From Sulfurimonas sp. UBA6014 (GTDB lineage: Bacteria; Campylobacterota; Campylobacteria; Campylobacterales; Sulfurimonadaceae): DNA of 25,200 nucleotides. The position numbers and the translations under genes are program-made. Below the pieces are notes generated by a model that worked only from the letters and a program-made list of their open reading frames with translations, ran no database searches and was not told the origin of the DNA. The stretch covers positions 22,656 to 47,855 of the forward strand of contig DJAA01000002.1 in NCBI GenBank assembly GCA_002428085.1, written 5' to 3'. Numbering within the stretch: position 1 is the stretch's first letter; the number at the start of each line of letters is the position of its first letter. Of this stretch, positions 1 through 6,873 are shown piece by piece.

Positions 1-13
1 GTCTTTTTTCTTC

Positions 14-70
14 AGATTGGTTCGCCTTGCTCGCAATGACAGGCATTGTGAGGCAATGACGAAACAATCT
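14..70. repeat. REP-like imperfect palindrome downstream of oadB
   Basis: The left arm (14-40) and right arm (42-70) are imperfect reverse complements, so the element can fold into one long hairpin. The arms carry the words TCGCAATGAC and AGGCAATGAC and end in AGATTGG and ACAATCT. This resembles a family of short palindromic intergenic repeats built on TCATTGCGAGG...GAAGCAATCT that I know from many bacterial genomes; the family assignment is from memory. It lies 12 bases beyond the oadB stop and could end or protect that transcript. Confidence 0.55.
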
Positions 71-82
71 AGTTACAAGTAA

Positions 83-1408
83 CTACTGAAAGAGTGAAAT
101 AAGTACACCAGCCGCAACTGCTGAACCAATAACACCCGCAACATTTGGACCCATCGCGTGCATTAAAAGCATATTTGAGCGGTCATATTCCATACCGACT
201 TTATTTGATACACGTGCCGCCATAGGAACCGCAGAAACTCCAGCTGAACCAATAAGTGGATTAATTTTATTCCCTGGAAAAAGATTCAAAAATTTTGCCA
301 TAAGAACGCCCGCTGCAGAACCGATACCAAATGCAATGATTCCAAGAATCATGATAAACATCGTGTCAGGTACTAAAAACTGGTCTGCTGCAAGTTTAGA
401 ACCAACACCAAGCCCTAGAAAAATAGTCGTGATGTTGATAAGAGAATTTTGAAGCGTATCGTTCAAACGCTCAACAACACCTGATTCTTTTAAGAAATTA
501 CCAAACATAAATGCACCAATAAGCGGTGTTGATTCAGGTAAAATTAAAATAGAAAGAGTAAGAACCGTAATAGGGAAAATCAATTTTTCTAAACGAGAGA
601 CATGGCGAAGCGTCGTCATTCTAATTCGTCTTTCAGCATCTGTTGTAAGTGCTTTCATAATCGGAGGTTGAATAATTGGAACCATCGCCATGTAAGAGTA
701 CGACGCAACCGCAATAGCACCTAAGAGTTCGGGAGCAAGTTTCGTTGCGATAAAGATAGATGTAGGACCATCTGCCCCACCGATAATTGAAATAGCTGAT
801 GCTTGTTGCAAAGTAAAATCAACAAATCCCATTTGAGAAAGGATAACAGCACCAACAAGCGTACCAAATATACCAAACTGAGCAGCTCCACCAAGGAGTG
901 CTGTTTTAGGGTTTGACAAAAGAGGACCAAAGTCTGTCATCGCACCAACACCCATGAAGATGACTATAGGAAACATCTCGTTAGAGAGCCCCATATGATA
1001 AATAACACCAAGAAAGCCATGCTCTCCCGCAATCCCTGCGATTGGAATATTGGCTAATAATCCACCAAAAGCAATAGGGAGAAGTAAAAGCGGTTCAAAC
1101 CCTTTGGCAATAGCTAACCAAAAAAGTAAAAATGTAACGAATATCATAATAATGCGCCCAACTCCCTTGTGGAAGTTGCTCATGGGCTGTCCCTTAGAAT
1201 TCATCTCATTAGGACTAGGGTTTATGAACGCATTTATACCTGTAGAAGTGATAAAACCACTCATCATTTCTGCAAATGGCTTTGTCTGATACGTCTCTTC
1301 TTTATGAGTAGATTCTACAGCGTTAACCGGAGTCATTTCCTCGGCAAATGTGGCAGTAAATCCAAAAAGCATACATAATGCTACTATTTTAAGAATAAAA
1401 TTCTTCAT
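83..1408 (-). CDS. oadB: Sodium-pumping decarboxylase beta subunit (OadB family)
   Basis: Integral membrane subunit of a biotin-dependent oxaloacetate decarboxylase-type sodium pump. It takes the carboxyl group from carboxybiotin on the alpha subunit, releases it as CO2, and moves Na+ out of the cell. About 441 residues with many hydrophobic segments from residue 85 on. GGADGPT (210-216) contains the aspartate known to be essential for Na+ in this family (D213 here), and the later NPLIGSAGVSAVP stretch is the other conserved intramembrane block. The N-terminus carries a signal-like segment (1-22, ending FAEE) and a hydrophilic stretch to about residue 80, which the classical protein lacks. 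A GTG at 1411 directly precedes the ATG at 1408; ATG is preferred because AGGG then sits 7 bases upstream. The oadA stop (1412-1414) is 3 bases away, so the two are co-translated. Confidence 0.93.
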   Translation of the reverse strand: MKNFILKIVALCMLFGFTATFAEEMTPVNAVESTHKEETYQTKPFAEMMSGFITSTGINAFINPSPNEMNSKGQPMSNFHKGVGRIIMIFVTFLLFWLAIAKGFEPLLLLPIAFGGLLANIPIAGIAGEHGFLGVIYHMGLSNEMFPIVIFMGVGAMTDFGPLLSNPKTALLGGAAQFGIFGTLVGAVILSQMGFVDFTLQQASAISIIGGADGPTSIFIATKLAPELLGAIAVASYSYMAMVPIIQPPIMKALTTDAERRIRMTTLRHVSRLEKLIFPITVLTLSILILPESTPLIGAFMFGNFLKESGVVERLNDTLQNSLINITTIFLGLGVGSKLAADQFLVPDTMFIMILGIIAFGIGSAAGVLMAKFLNLFPGNKINPLIGSAGVSAVPMAARVSNKVGMEYDRSNMLLMHAMGPNVAGVIGSAVAAGVLISLFQ

Positions 1409-1411
1409 CAC

Positions 1412-3202
1412 TTACCCTAATACTGCTACGATTTGACCTTCAACAACTTTATCATTCGTTGCTACATTGATAGATTTTACTACACCACCTCTTGGAGCAG
1501 GAACATCTATTTCCATTTTCATAGACTCAATAATCATAATAACATCCCCTTCTTTAACACTTTGACCAGGATTTGCAACAATTTTCCAAACACTTCCTGG
1601 AAGAAGAGCTTTTATGGAAATATCAGTTCCTGCAGATTTTGGAGTTGAAGTTTGAACACTCTCACCATTAACAGCCGTTACTTGAATATTTGCATCACCC
1701 TCTGCAACTTGCACACTAAATCTCTGACCATCCACTACTACTGTATAATTTCCGCTTCCCATATTATTTCCTTCTTGATTTGTATTTGGCATATTTGATA
1801 TTTTACGAACGTTTACTACTGCTTCACCTTTAAGGAAAGTGATCCCTTTGTCTCCACATGCCGCAGCTATGAAGATATTTTCATCCGTTGTTTCGATACC
1901 CTCTTCTTTTAACTTACTACTCCAATGTGCTAAAGATTTCGTCTCATCGGCTTCAGTTAAATCAAGAACTTTTTGCGTTGTCGGTTGTAGATTTAATTTC
2001 TCTGAAGCGATTCTCACTACTTCCGAATCCGGAGCTACCGGAGTTTTACCGAAATAGCCTAGAACCATTTTGCCATATCCCGGTGCGATTGCATTCCATG
2101 GACCTTGCATAACATTGTTCAGCGCTTGTTGAAAATAAAACTGAGAAACTGGAGTTACAGATGTACCATAACCACCTTTTTCAACGACTTCTCTCATCGC
2201 TTCAATCACTTCTGGAAATCTCTCTAAAATGTTGTTATCACGCATCATTTGTGTGTTCGCCGTAAGGGCTCCACCAGGCATTGGTGAGAATGGAATAAGT
2301 GGAGAAACCATAGTCGCTTCTGGTGGCATGAAATAATCTTCCAAACAAGAGGCAACAACTTTTTCGTATTTTAAAATTTTATCAATTTCTAAACCGCCAA
2401 GGTCATAATTCATCCCCTTAGTCGCATGAAGCATCGTTAAAATATCAGGTTGACTTGTCCCGCCGCTCACAGGAGAAGCCGCCATATCAATACCATCTAT
2501 TCCAGCATCAAGGGCCGCCAAATAGGCTGCAACAGAGACGCCTGCTGTTTCATGTGTATGGAGACGTAAATGGGTCCCTGCTGGGACTAATTTACGAGCC
2601 ATAGCAACAGTATCGTAAACTTTTTTAGGGCTTGAAGTACCAGAAGCATCTTTAAAACAGATACTGCTATAAGGAATACCGCTTTCTAAAATAGTGCGAA
2701 GTGTTTTTTCATAAAAAGCAACATCATGCGCGCCATGACATCCTGGAGGTAAATCCATCATCGTTACAACGACTTCGTGTTTTAAACCGTGGTGGACGAT
2801 TCGCTCACCTGAATACTTTAAATTTTCTACATCATTTAAAGCGTCAAAATTTCGAATTGTAGTTGTTCCATGTTTTTTAAACATTTTGGCATGTAAATCT
2901 ATAAGGTCTTTAGAACCTGTATCGAGCATTACGGTGTTTACACCGCGTGCCAAAGTTTGAAGATTAGCTTCAGGTCCCACGATAGCACGAAATCTATCCA
3001 TCATGGTAAAAGCATCTTCGTTGAGGTAAAAATATAAAGATTGAAATCTCGCTCCTCCCGCAAATTCAAAGTGCGTTATTCCTGCGTGTTTTGCTGCTTC
3101 TACTGCGGGAAAAAAATCATCCATCAGTACACGACCGCCAAACACTGACTGGAAACCATCTCTAAAAGTTGTATCCATTATATCTATAAATTTTTTAGCC
3201 AT
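1412..3202 (-). CDS. oadA: Biotin-dependent decarboxylase alpha subunit (OadA/PycB-like)
   Basis: Cytoplasmic carboxyltransferase subunit with a biotin carrier domain, 596 residues. Domains in order: HMGL-like TIM barrel (about 5-270), conserved carboxylase domain (about 290-460), a short linker, and a biotinyl domain (about 520-596) with the attachment motif ESMKM at 559-563 (biotinyl lysine K562). Barrel landmarks are DTTFRDGFQS (10-19), CFKDASG (182-188, candidate active lysine K184), HTH metal ligands (215-217) and SGGTSQP (246-252). Family OadA proteins usually have RDAHQS and GGATFD where this one has RDGFQS and GGARFQ, so it is a divergent branch. Linkage to oadG and oadB favours a Na+ pump over pyruvate carboxylase subunit B. 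Oxaloacetate as substrate is inferred. The ATG overlaps the oadG stop by one base (TAATG). Confidence 0.87.
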   Translation of the reverse strand: MAKKFIDIMDTTFRDGFQSVFGGRVLMDDFFPAVEAAKHAGITHFEFAGGARFQSLYFYLNEDAFTMMDRFRAIVGPEANLQTLARGVNTVMLDTGSKDLIDLHAKMFKKHGTTTIRNFDALNDVENLKYSGERIVHHGLKHEVVVTMMDLPPGCHGAHDVAFYEKTLRTILESGIPYSSICFKDASGTSSPKKVYDTVAMARKLVPAGTHLRLHTHETAGVSVAAYLAALDAGIDGIDMAASPVSGGTSQPDILTMLHATKGMNYDLGGLEIDKILKYEKVVASCLEDYFMPPEATMVSPLIPFSPMPGGALTANTQMMRDNNILERFPEVIEAMREVVEKGGYGTSVTPVSQFYFQQALNNVMQGPWNAIAPGYGKMVLGYFGKTPVAPDSEVVRIASEKLNLQPTTQKVLDLTEADETKSLAHWSSKLKEEGIETTDENIFIAAACGDKGITFLKGEAVVNVRKISNMPNTNQEGNNMGSGNYTVVVDGQRFSVQVAEGDANIQVTAVNGESVQTSTPKSAGTDISIKALLPGSVWKIVANPGQSVKEGDVIMIIESMKMEIDVPAPRGGVVKSINVATNDKVVEGQIVAVLG

Positions 3203-3441
3203 TATAACCCTTGCCCCTCTCTATGATGTGTGATTGCTGCGGATATTGCTGCAACTATTTTCTTATTGTCTTGAGTCTCTGCCTGATGTGCTTTTGTAAC
3301 TGGCTGTGGTTCAGGAAAAAATTTATGTATAATAGCTGACATCGCGTTCATGACTGCTATCATTATCATCAAAAATAGGTACACCGTCCCCATTCCCAAA
3401 AACATAAATTTAACACCTTCCATAACTAGATTAGTTTCCAT
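3202..3441 (-). CDS. oadG: Oxaloacetate decarboxylase gamma chain (OadG family)
   Basis: Small assembly subunit of the pump, 79 residues. One transmembrane helix (about residues 10-32, GVKFMFLGMGTVYLFLMIMI) is followed by a short linker with prolines (PEPQP) and a C-terminal helix IVAAISAAITHH; the paired histidines there fit the metal-binding C-terminus known for OadG. It is first in the oadG-oadA-oadB unit and shares one base with the oadA start. The order gamma-alpha-beta is the classical one for this pump. The protein is too short and variable to assign by sequence alone, but size, topology and position make the call firm. Confidence 0.85.
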   Translation of the reverse strand: METNLVMEGVKFMFLGMGTVYLFLMIMIAVMNAMSAIIHKFFPEPQPVTKAHQAETQDNKKIVAAISAAITHHREGQGL

Positions 3442-3471
3442 TAATCTACCTTTTATTCATAATTTGCAATG

Positions 3472-3477
3472 AGTATA
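3472..3477 (-). promoter_or_regulatory. Candidate -10 box for the oadGAB operon
   Basis: Read on the minus strand this is TATACT, about 31 bases before the oadG ATG. No good -35 is visible, which is normal for Campylobacterota housekeeping promoters. The inverted repeat at 3483-3511 ends 5 bases upstream of it and so overlaps where polymerase would bind. Confidence 0.45.
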
Positions 3478-3482
3478 GTACA

Positions 3483-3511
3483 ACTAAGTTTAAAAATTTT
3501 TTGAACTTAGT
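3483..3511. repeat. Inverted repeat between oadG and the DUF3817 gene
   Basis: The arms ACTAAGTT (3483-3490) and AACTTAGT (3504-3511) are perfect reverse complements over 8 bases. Pairing continues into the A/T-rich centre after one mismatch. It lies between two diverging genes and next to the oadG -10 box. It could be an operator or a small hairpin; no regulator is identifiable from sequence. Confidence 0.45.
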
Positions 3512-3583
3512 CGATAAGCTGACTTTTATAATAACATTGTTACTTTTTGATTATATACTTCCAAAAATTTCAAGGAATTGGAC

Positions 3584-3874
3584 ATGCTTCAAGAGAGTGT
3601 AAAAAAATTCGGTCTGATTAATTCTATCGAGGGATACTCTTATTTAGCACTTTTATTTATAGCGATGCCTTTAAAATATCTCTTTGGCATAGCACTTGCC
3701 GTAAAAATAGTTGGGATGATTCATGGGATTCTTTTCATAATTTTTTGTATTTTGCTTCTTATAGCTTGGCAAGAAACAAAATGGTCGATGAAAAATAATA
3801 TTATTTTTTTTACAGCTTCCCTTCTCCCTTTTGGAACATTGTTTACAAAACATAGAATTAAATCATTCGAATAA
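3584..3874 (+). CDS. DUF3817 family small membrane protein
   Basis: 96-residue membrane protein of unknown function. The core, with GYSYLALLFIAMPLKYLFG, then VKIVGMIHGILFIIFC, and the final SLLPFGTLF, matches the pattern I know for the DUF3817 family. Three hydrophobic segments are visible (about 17-36, 43-62 and 70-86), with a charged C-terminus. A TTG at 3578 is in frame, but the ATG at 3584 is chosen because AAGGA (3572-3576) lies 7 bases before it. It diverges from oadG and precedes another small membrane protein by about 60 bases; the two may share a transcript. Confidence 0.75.
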   Translation: MLQESVKKFGLINSIEGYSYLALLFIAMPLKYLFGIALAVKIVGMIHGILFIIFCILLLIAWQETKWSMKNNIIFFTASLLPFGTLFTKHRIKSFE

Positions 3875-3936
3875 AATAATACCAAATGCAAGATTTTAGA
3901 TAAAATGTCATTTTTATTTCAAGGAACTACGACACA

Positions 3937-4236
3937 ATGATAGTTGGAATGCACGAACAAGATTTTATAGCCTATGTTATTTTTGGGATTTTACTCAATT
4001 TTATTTTTTCGATACTGTTTGGAATTTATTTGAGTAAAAATATCGGTATAAAAGAGATGATAGAATCAAAAGGTGACAAAGAACAACCATTATGGGTGAG
4101 CATAAGTCTTTTTATCCCTTTTGCAAAAATGCTTATAACTCTCTTTAGAGTTACGATTCTTCAGATTTATTTTCTCAACAAAGGGTACACACACAAAGAA
4201 TTTTGGATTTATATGACAAATGATCATAAGGAATAA
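3937..4236 (+). CDS. Small membrane protein of unknown function
   Basis: 99 residues; I do not recognise the family. Two clear hydrophobic segments (about 10-31 and 53-75) are separated by a charged loop (ESKGDKEQP), and the C-terminus is polar. AAGGA lies 11 bases before the ATG, a rather long gap. An in-frame ATG at 3949, 12 bases downstream, is an alternative start, though its own upstream signal is weak. The word ATTTCAAGGAA occurs before both this gene and the DUF3817 gene. A candidate -10 (TAAAAT) lies near 3901. Its last 13 bases overlap the end of the flippase gene on the other strand. Confidence 0.6.
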   Translation: MIVGMHEQDFIAYVIFGILLNFIFSILFGIYLSKNIGIKEMIESKGDKEQPLWVSISLFIPFAKMLITLFRVTILQIYFLNKGYTHKEFWIYMTNDHKE

Positions 4237-5480
4237 ACTTCCTTCTCTTGTTTTAATCTCATAAATATCCTTCTCTCCAATAAATATGAAACTCCAAACA
4301 TGGAGATATGACTACTCACCAAAGCTATAATCACCGAAATAACGCTTTGAGAGTAGAAAATAAAAATCATATAAAAAGTACCTACCAAAACGACAATGCC
4401 AAATAGCCTTATCAAAAGAGCAGCCAAAAATGCCCCGCTTGCTTTAATAAAAGCGATTTGAAATGCATTTAAAATCAAAAAGATAAAGAAAAATGCAAGG
4501 TGCTTTATCATCAAAGAAGCTTGTGCATACTCAGGTGGAAAAAGTTGTTCTACCATCGTTTCACTCAACAAAAGTGCAACGACCAAAAAAACACTACTGA
4601 CAATAAACGCATACCGTAAAATCCATTTTTTTAAAGAAACAATTTCATCAAATTTTTTTTCACTGATCAACTTAGAGAGTTCAGGCAAAACAAATCTAAA
4701 AATAGGGAATACAAAAAGCATGAGCATATAGGTGTAAATAGGTTTTGTAACAACTTGAAAGTCACCAAGATCTTCAACGCTAAAATAGCGCAACATTAAA
4801 AAAACAACCATGTAAAGAAGAACAATTCCTGAGCCAAATTCTATAGTAGAGATAACAGAGTTTTTTACAAATTTTATCGCATCCGCATCAAAAACAGGTG
4901 CCTCAAGTGAGACAGCACTATAATACTTTTTACTCACACTATAAATAAAAACACTCACACCCAAAGAGCTCATAATCGTCGCTATAAAAAGTGGTTGAAC
5001 ACCTTGCAGACTAAACATATAATGCGCCAATAAAAACCAAAAAAGTATCGCAATTGGTTCAATAAGGGTAACTGCATTGATAACATTATAAAGTCTGTAC
5101 ATGGCGATAATATTTGAAAAATAGAGTGCCATACTTAAACTTACAACAGTCGCGACCATGTACCAATAGTGTATCTGTATCCCAAGTTTATGTTTCAAAA
5201 ACGGGATAACAAACGCCCAAACGGCTAATGCAACCAGAACTACAACACCCCTAAAAATATTGATAATCATGGTTGCATTTTTTATTTGTGAAAAAGAGAC
5301 AACCATTGATGAGCGAAAACCAACTAAAACCAGTAATGTAAGAGTAAATATATCTATGGCGGTAAAATAAAGGGTTAGTGATGCTTTATCTATCAAATTT
5401 GCAGATAAAATTTTGAACGTAAAATTTAGTAAAATGCTTGCCAAACTCACAAGTATGCCACTATAAAAAGCTTTTTTCAA
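4224..5480 (-). CDS. Polysaccharide/oligosaccharide flippase-like membrane protein (MOP superfamily)
   Basis: 418 residues made almost entirely of hydrophobic segments, about 12, with short polar loops. Size, topology and the N-terminal pattern (SGILVSLASILLNFTFKILSANLI followed by a phenylalanine/leucine-rich second helix) fit Wzx/MATE-type exporters that move lipid-linked sugars. No substrate can be named. The start is TTG at 5480: a full AAGGAG lies 5 bases before it, inside the end of the upstream gene, and the protein begins with lysines then the first helix. The upstream SNase-like gene ends 2 bases away, so the pair is co-translated. No glycosyltransferase neighbours are present, so a sugar-export role is inferred from fold only. 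Confidence 0.6.
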   Translation of the reverse strand: MKKAFYSGILVSLASILLNFTFKILSANLIDKASLTLYFTAIDIFTLTLLVLVGFRSSMVVSFSQIKNATMIINIFRGVVVLVALAVWAFVIPFLKHKLGIQIHYWYMVATVVSLSMALYFSNIIAMYRLYNVINAVTLIEPIAILFWFLLAHYMFSLQGVQPLFIATIMSSLGVSVFIYSVSKKYYSAVSLEAPVFDADAIKFVKNSVISTIEFGSGIVLLYMVVFLMLRYFSVEDLGDFQVVTKPIYTYMLMLFVFPIFRFVLPELSKLISEKKFDEIVSLKKWILRYAFIVSSVFLVVALLLSETMVEQLFPPEYAQASLMIKHLAFFFIFLILNAFQIAFIKASGAFLAALLIRLFGIVVLVGTFYMIFIFYSQSVISVIIALVSSHISMFGVSYLLERRIFMRLKQEKEVYSL

Positions 5481-5482
5481 CT

Positions 5483-5998
5483 TTACTCCTTATACAAAGA
5501 ATCAACACATGCACCGAGTATCTCTTCTTGCCAAAGTCCTCTTTTGTGAAATCGGGCATTCAACTGAGCTTTGTCAAAAGCATAACCAAACTCTTGATCT
5601 TTAAATAAGGGATTTTTAACTGCCAACCCCTCTTCAAGAAGTATCTCTGAGAGTATTTTTTGCCCCTTAGCATAAACCACACACTCTTGATTTTTAAACT
5701 CGATGTGATACATTTGTTGCACAGACAAAACGGACTCTGTATAATATTTTAATGGTGGATATTTTTTGTAAAAGTTTTTTATTGTATCTTGGCATTTAGA
5801 GTCAATATTAGAATTTTCATAAAGTTTTTCAAGTGTCAAAACCCCATAAGCATCACATAAAAAAGTAGAATTGCCGATATTAAATTTTTGAACACCATTG
5901 GATGTAACATTTGTCAAAATCGCCAAAGTATCCTCTTTAGCAGATAGACAAGAGAGAGAAAAAGTACAAATAGTTATAAGATATATAAGTTTAAGCAT
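5483..5998 (-). CDS. Secreted SNase-fold protein, probably without nuclease activity
   Basis: 171 residues from the preferred start. A signal peptide (about 1-20, with a C in SLSCLSA that could be a lipoprotein cysteine) is followed by a domain whose second half matches the staphylococcal nuclease pattern: VVYAKGQKILSEILLEEGLAV, then FDKAQLNARFHKRGLW. The first half, where SNase has RLLxVDTPE, is not recognisable, and the arginine before the VVY strand is missing, so the catalytic set appears lost. In-frame ATGs lie upstream, at 6013 and beyond. The ATG at 5998 is preferred because it starts the signal peptide, and the -10 box at 6014-6019 would place the upstream starts at or before the transcription start. 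It is followed by the flippase gene. Confidence 0.6.
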   Translation of the reverse strand: MLKLIYLITICTFSLSCLSAKEDTLAILTNVTSNGVQKFNIGNSTFLCDAYGVLTLEKLYENSNIDSKCQDTIKNFYKKYPPLKYYTESVLSVQQMYHIEFKNQECVVYAKGQKILSEILLEEGLAVKNPLFKDQEFGYAFDKAQLNARFHKRGLWQEEILGACVDSLYKE

Positions 5999-6013
5999 GA
6001 GACATTCTAACAT

Positions 6014-6021
6014 GTTATAAT
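6014..6021. promoter_or_regulatory. Overlapping divergent -10 boxes
   Basis: On the plus strand TATAAT lies at 6016-6021, about 36 bases before the ATG of the 53-residue protein. On the minus strand TATAAC lies at 6014-6019, about 15 bases before the ATG of the SNase-like gene. The two boxes share four bases, so the two promoters probably cannot be occupied at once. Confidence 0.45.
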
Positions 6022-6057
6022 TAAACTTCAAAGATACGCTCAAGGGTTAGGTAACAA

Positions 6058-6219
6058 ATGAAAGACTTTAAGTTAAAACTCATCTTGAGTATTTTAAGTG
6101 CAATCGTTTTTTCGCTCCTAGTTATCTTACTTGCTTTTGTCCTTCCGATTGAAAAAAATGATACGATTCATTTACCAAAATCGATATTGGAAAAAGTATC
6201 ACACTCTGCAAAACAATAA
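6058..6219 (+). CDS. 53-residue single-pass membrane protein
   Basis: A short reading frame with ATG at 6058 and TAA at 6217-6219. The protein starts MKDFKLKLILSILSAIVFSL, has one long hydrophobic helix (about residues 7-30) after a lysine-rich start, then a polar tail with IEKNDTIHLPKSILEKVSHS. This is the topology of an N-in, C-out anchored protein. AAGGG and TTAGG lie 7-16 bases upstream, and a perfect TATAAT lies at 6016-6021. It stops 2 bases before the end of the converging gene at 6222. I know no family name. The orderly upstream signals and sensible topology argue for a real gene. Confidence 0.6.
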   Translation: MKDFKLKLILSILSAIVFSLLVILLAFVLPIEKNDTIHLPKSILEKVSHSAKQ

Positions 6220-6221
6220 TT

Positions 6222-6740
6222 TTAAAGGGAATTTTTAAGTTCGATGAGTTTTAGAGTGTTGTATGCGCAAGTTGGTTTCATTTTTATAGCGCGTGCGCGC
6301 AAAGCTTCGACACAAACACTGAGATAATCCAAATCATCGTGTGTCATCATCGCTTGCAAAATTTTTTCACTATCTTTAATGCGTAAATTTCTAGCTACAC
6401 CTAAGTTTTTATGGACTAAATCTCTTAATTTAGTATAGTCTAACTCTTTGTTTTTAATTTGATTATCTTTCAATTCTTGGATATATACTGAAAATTGCGA
6501 CTGCGTTTTAAGTATCTGAATCACATAATCTTCAACCAATTGATGGACTAACTCACTTGTGACACCAAGCTCTTTCATAGCTTCATCAGCAGCATACTTG
6601 TAATTTCCGATATTTAAGTGGCGAAGCTCTGTATGCGCAAGTCTTTCACAAATCTCTTTTGCTTCATCGAGAGACTCTTTGATAGCTTGCACTTTCGATG
6701 CTTCACTTTTAAAACCAAGTTTTTCAAATATTTTAAACAT
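6222..6740 (-). CDS. Conserved-looking helical protein of unknown function
   Basis: 172 residues, mostly helical and charged, with no signal peptide or membrane segment, so probably cytoplasmic. I do not recognise a domain. Features include a basic N-terminus (MFKIFEKLGFKSEASKVQ), a cysteine-histidine pair in ICERLAHTELRHL, and a long central helical region. The ATG at 6740 is preferred over the in-frame ATG at 6755, because a TATAAA -10 lies at 6759-6764 on the minus strand and would put the upstream ATG outside the transcript. Neither start has a clear ribosome site. It lies downstream of htpG but behind a terminator, so it is probably transcribed on its own. Confidence 0.65.
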   Translation of the reverse strand: MFKIFEKLGFKSEASKVQAIKESLDEAKEICERLAHTELRHLNIGNYKYAADEAMKELGVTSELVHQLVEDYVIQILKTQSQFSVYIQELKDNQIKNKELDYTKLRDLVHKNLGVARNLRIKDSEKILQAMMTHDDLDYLSVCVEALRARAIKMKPTCAYNTLKLIELKNSL

Positions 6741-6843
6741 ACAATAAATTAACATAGATTTATAACAAATTGTATAAAAAAAATTATGCGGATAAAAAAA
6801 GTGGTAAGAGTGCTACAATAGCACCCATATTAAAAAAAGACCT

Positions 6844-6866
6844 TGTAGGGACAAGTTGTCCCTACA
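6844..6866 (-). terminator. Rho-independent terminator of htpG
   Basis: The arms TGTAGGGACAA (6844-6854) and TTGTCCCTACA (6856-6866) are perfect reverse complements around one base. On the minus strand the stem is followed after AAGGTC by seven T residues (6832-6838), the standard intrinsic terminator layout, 7 bases past the htpG stop. The stem word GTAGGGACA also occurs in repetitive intergenic hairpins of other bacteria (from memory), so a repeat may have been recruited as terminator. Confidence 0.75.
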
Positions 6867-6873
6867 GTTAAAA

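Noticed and set aside
1412..3202. Pyruvate carboxylase subunit B acting with a PycA
   Set aside because: Direct coupling to oadG and oadB and the absence of a biotin carboxylase gene nearby favour the sodium pump, though the dual use cannot be excluded.
6810..6824. Second intrinsic terminator
   Set aside because: The 6-base stem has no adjacent T-run in either direction; the nearest one on the minus strand is 9 bases away.
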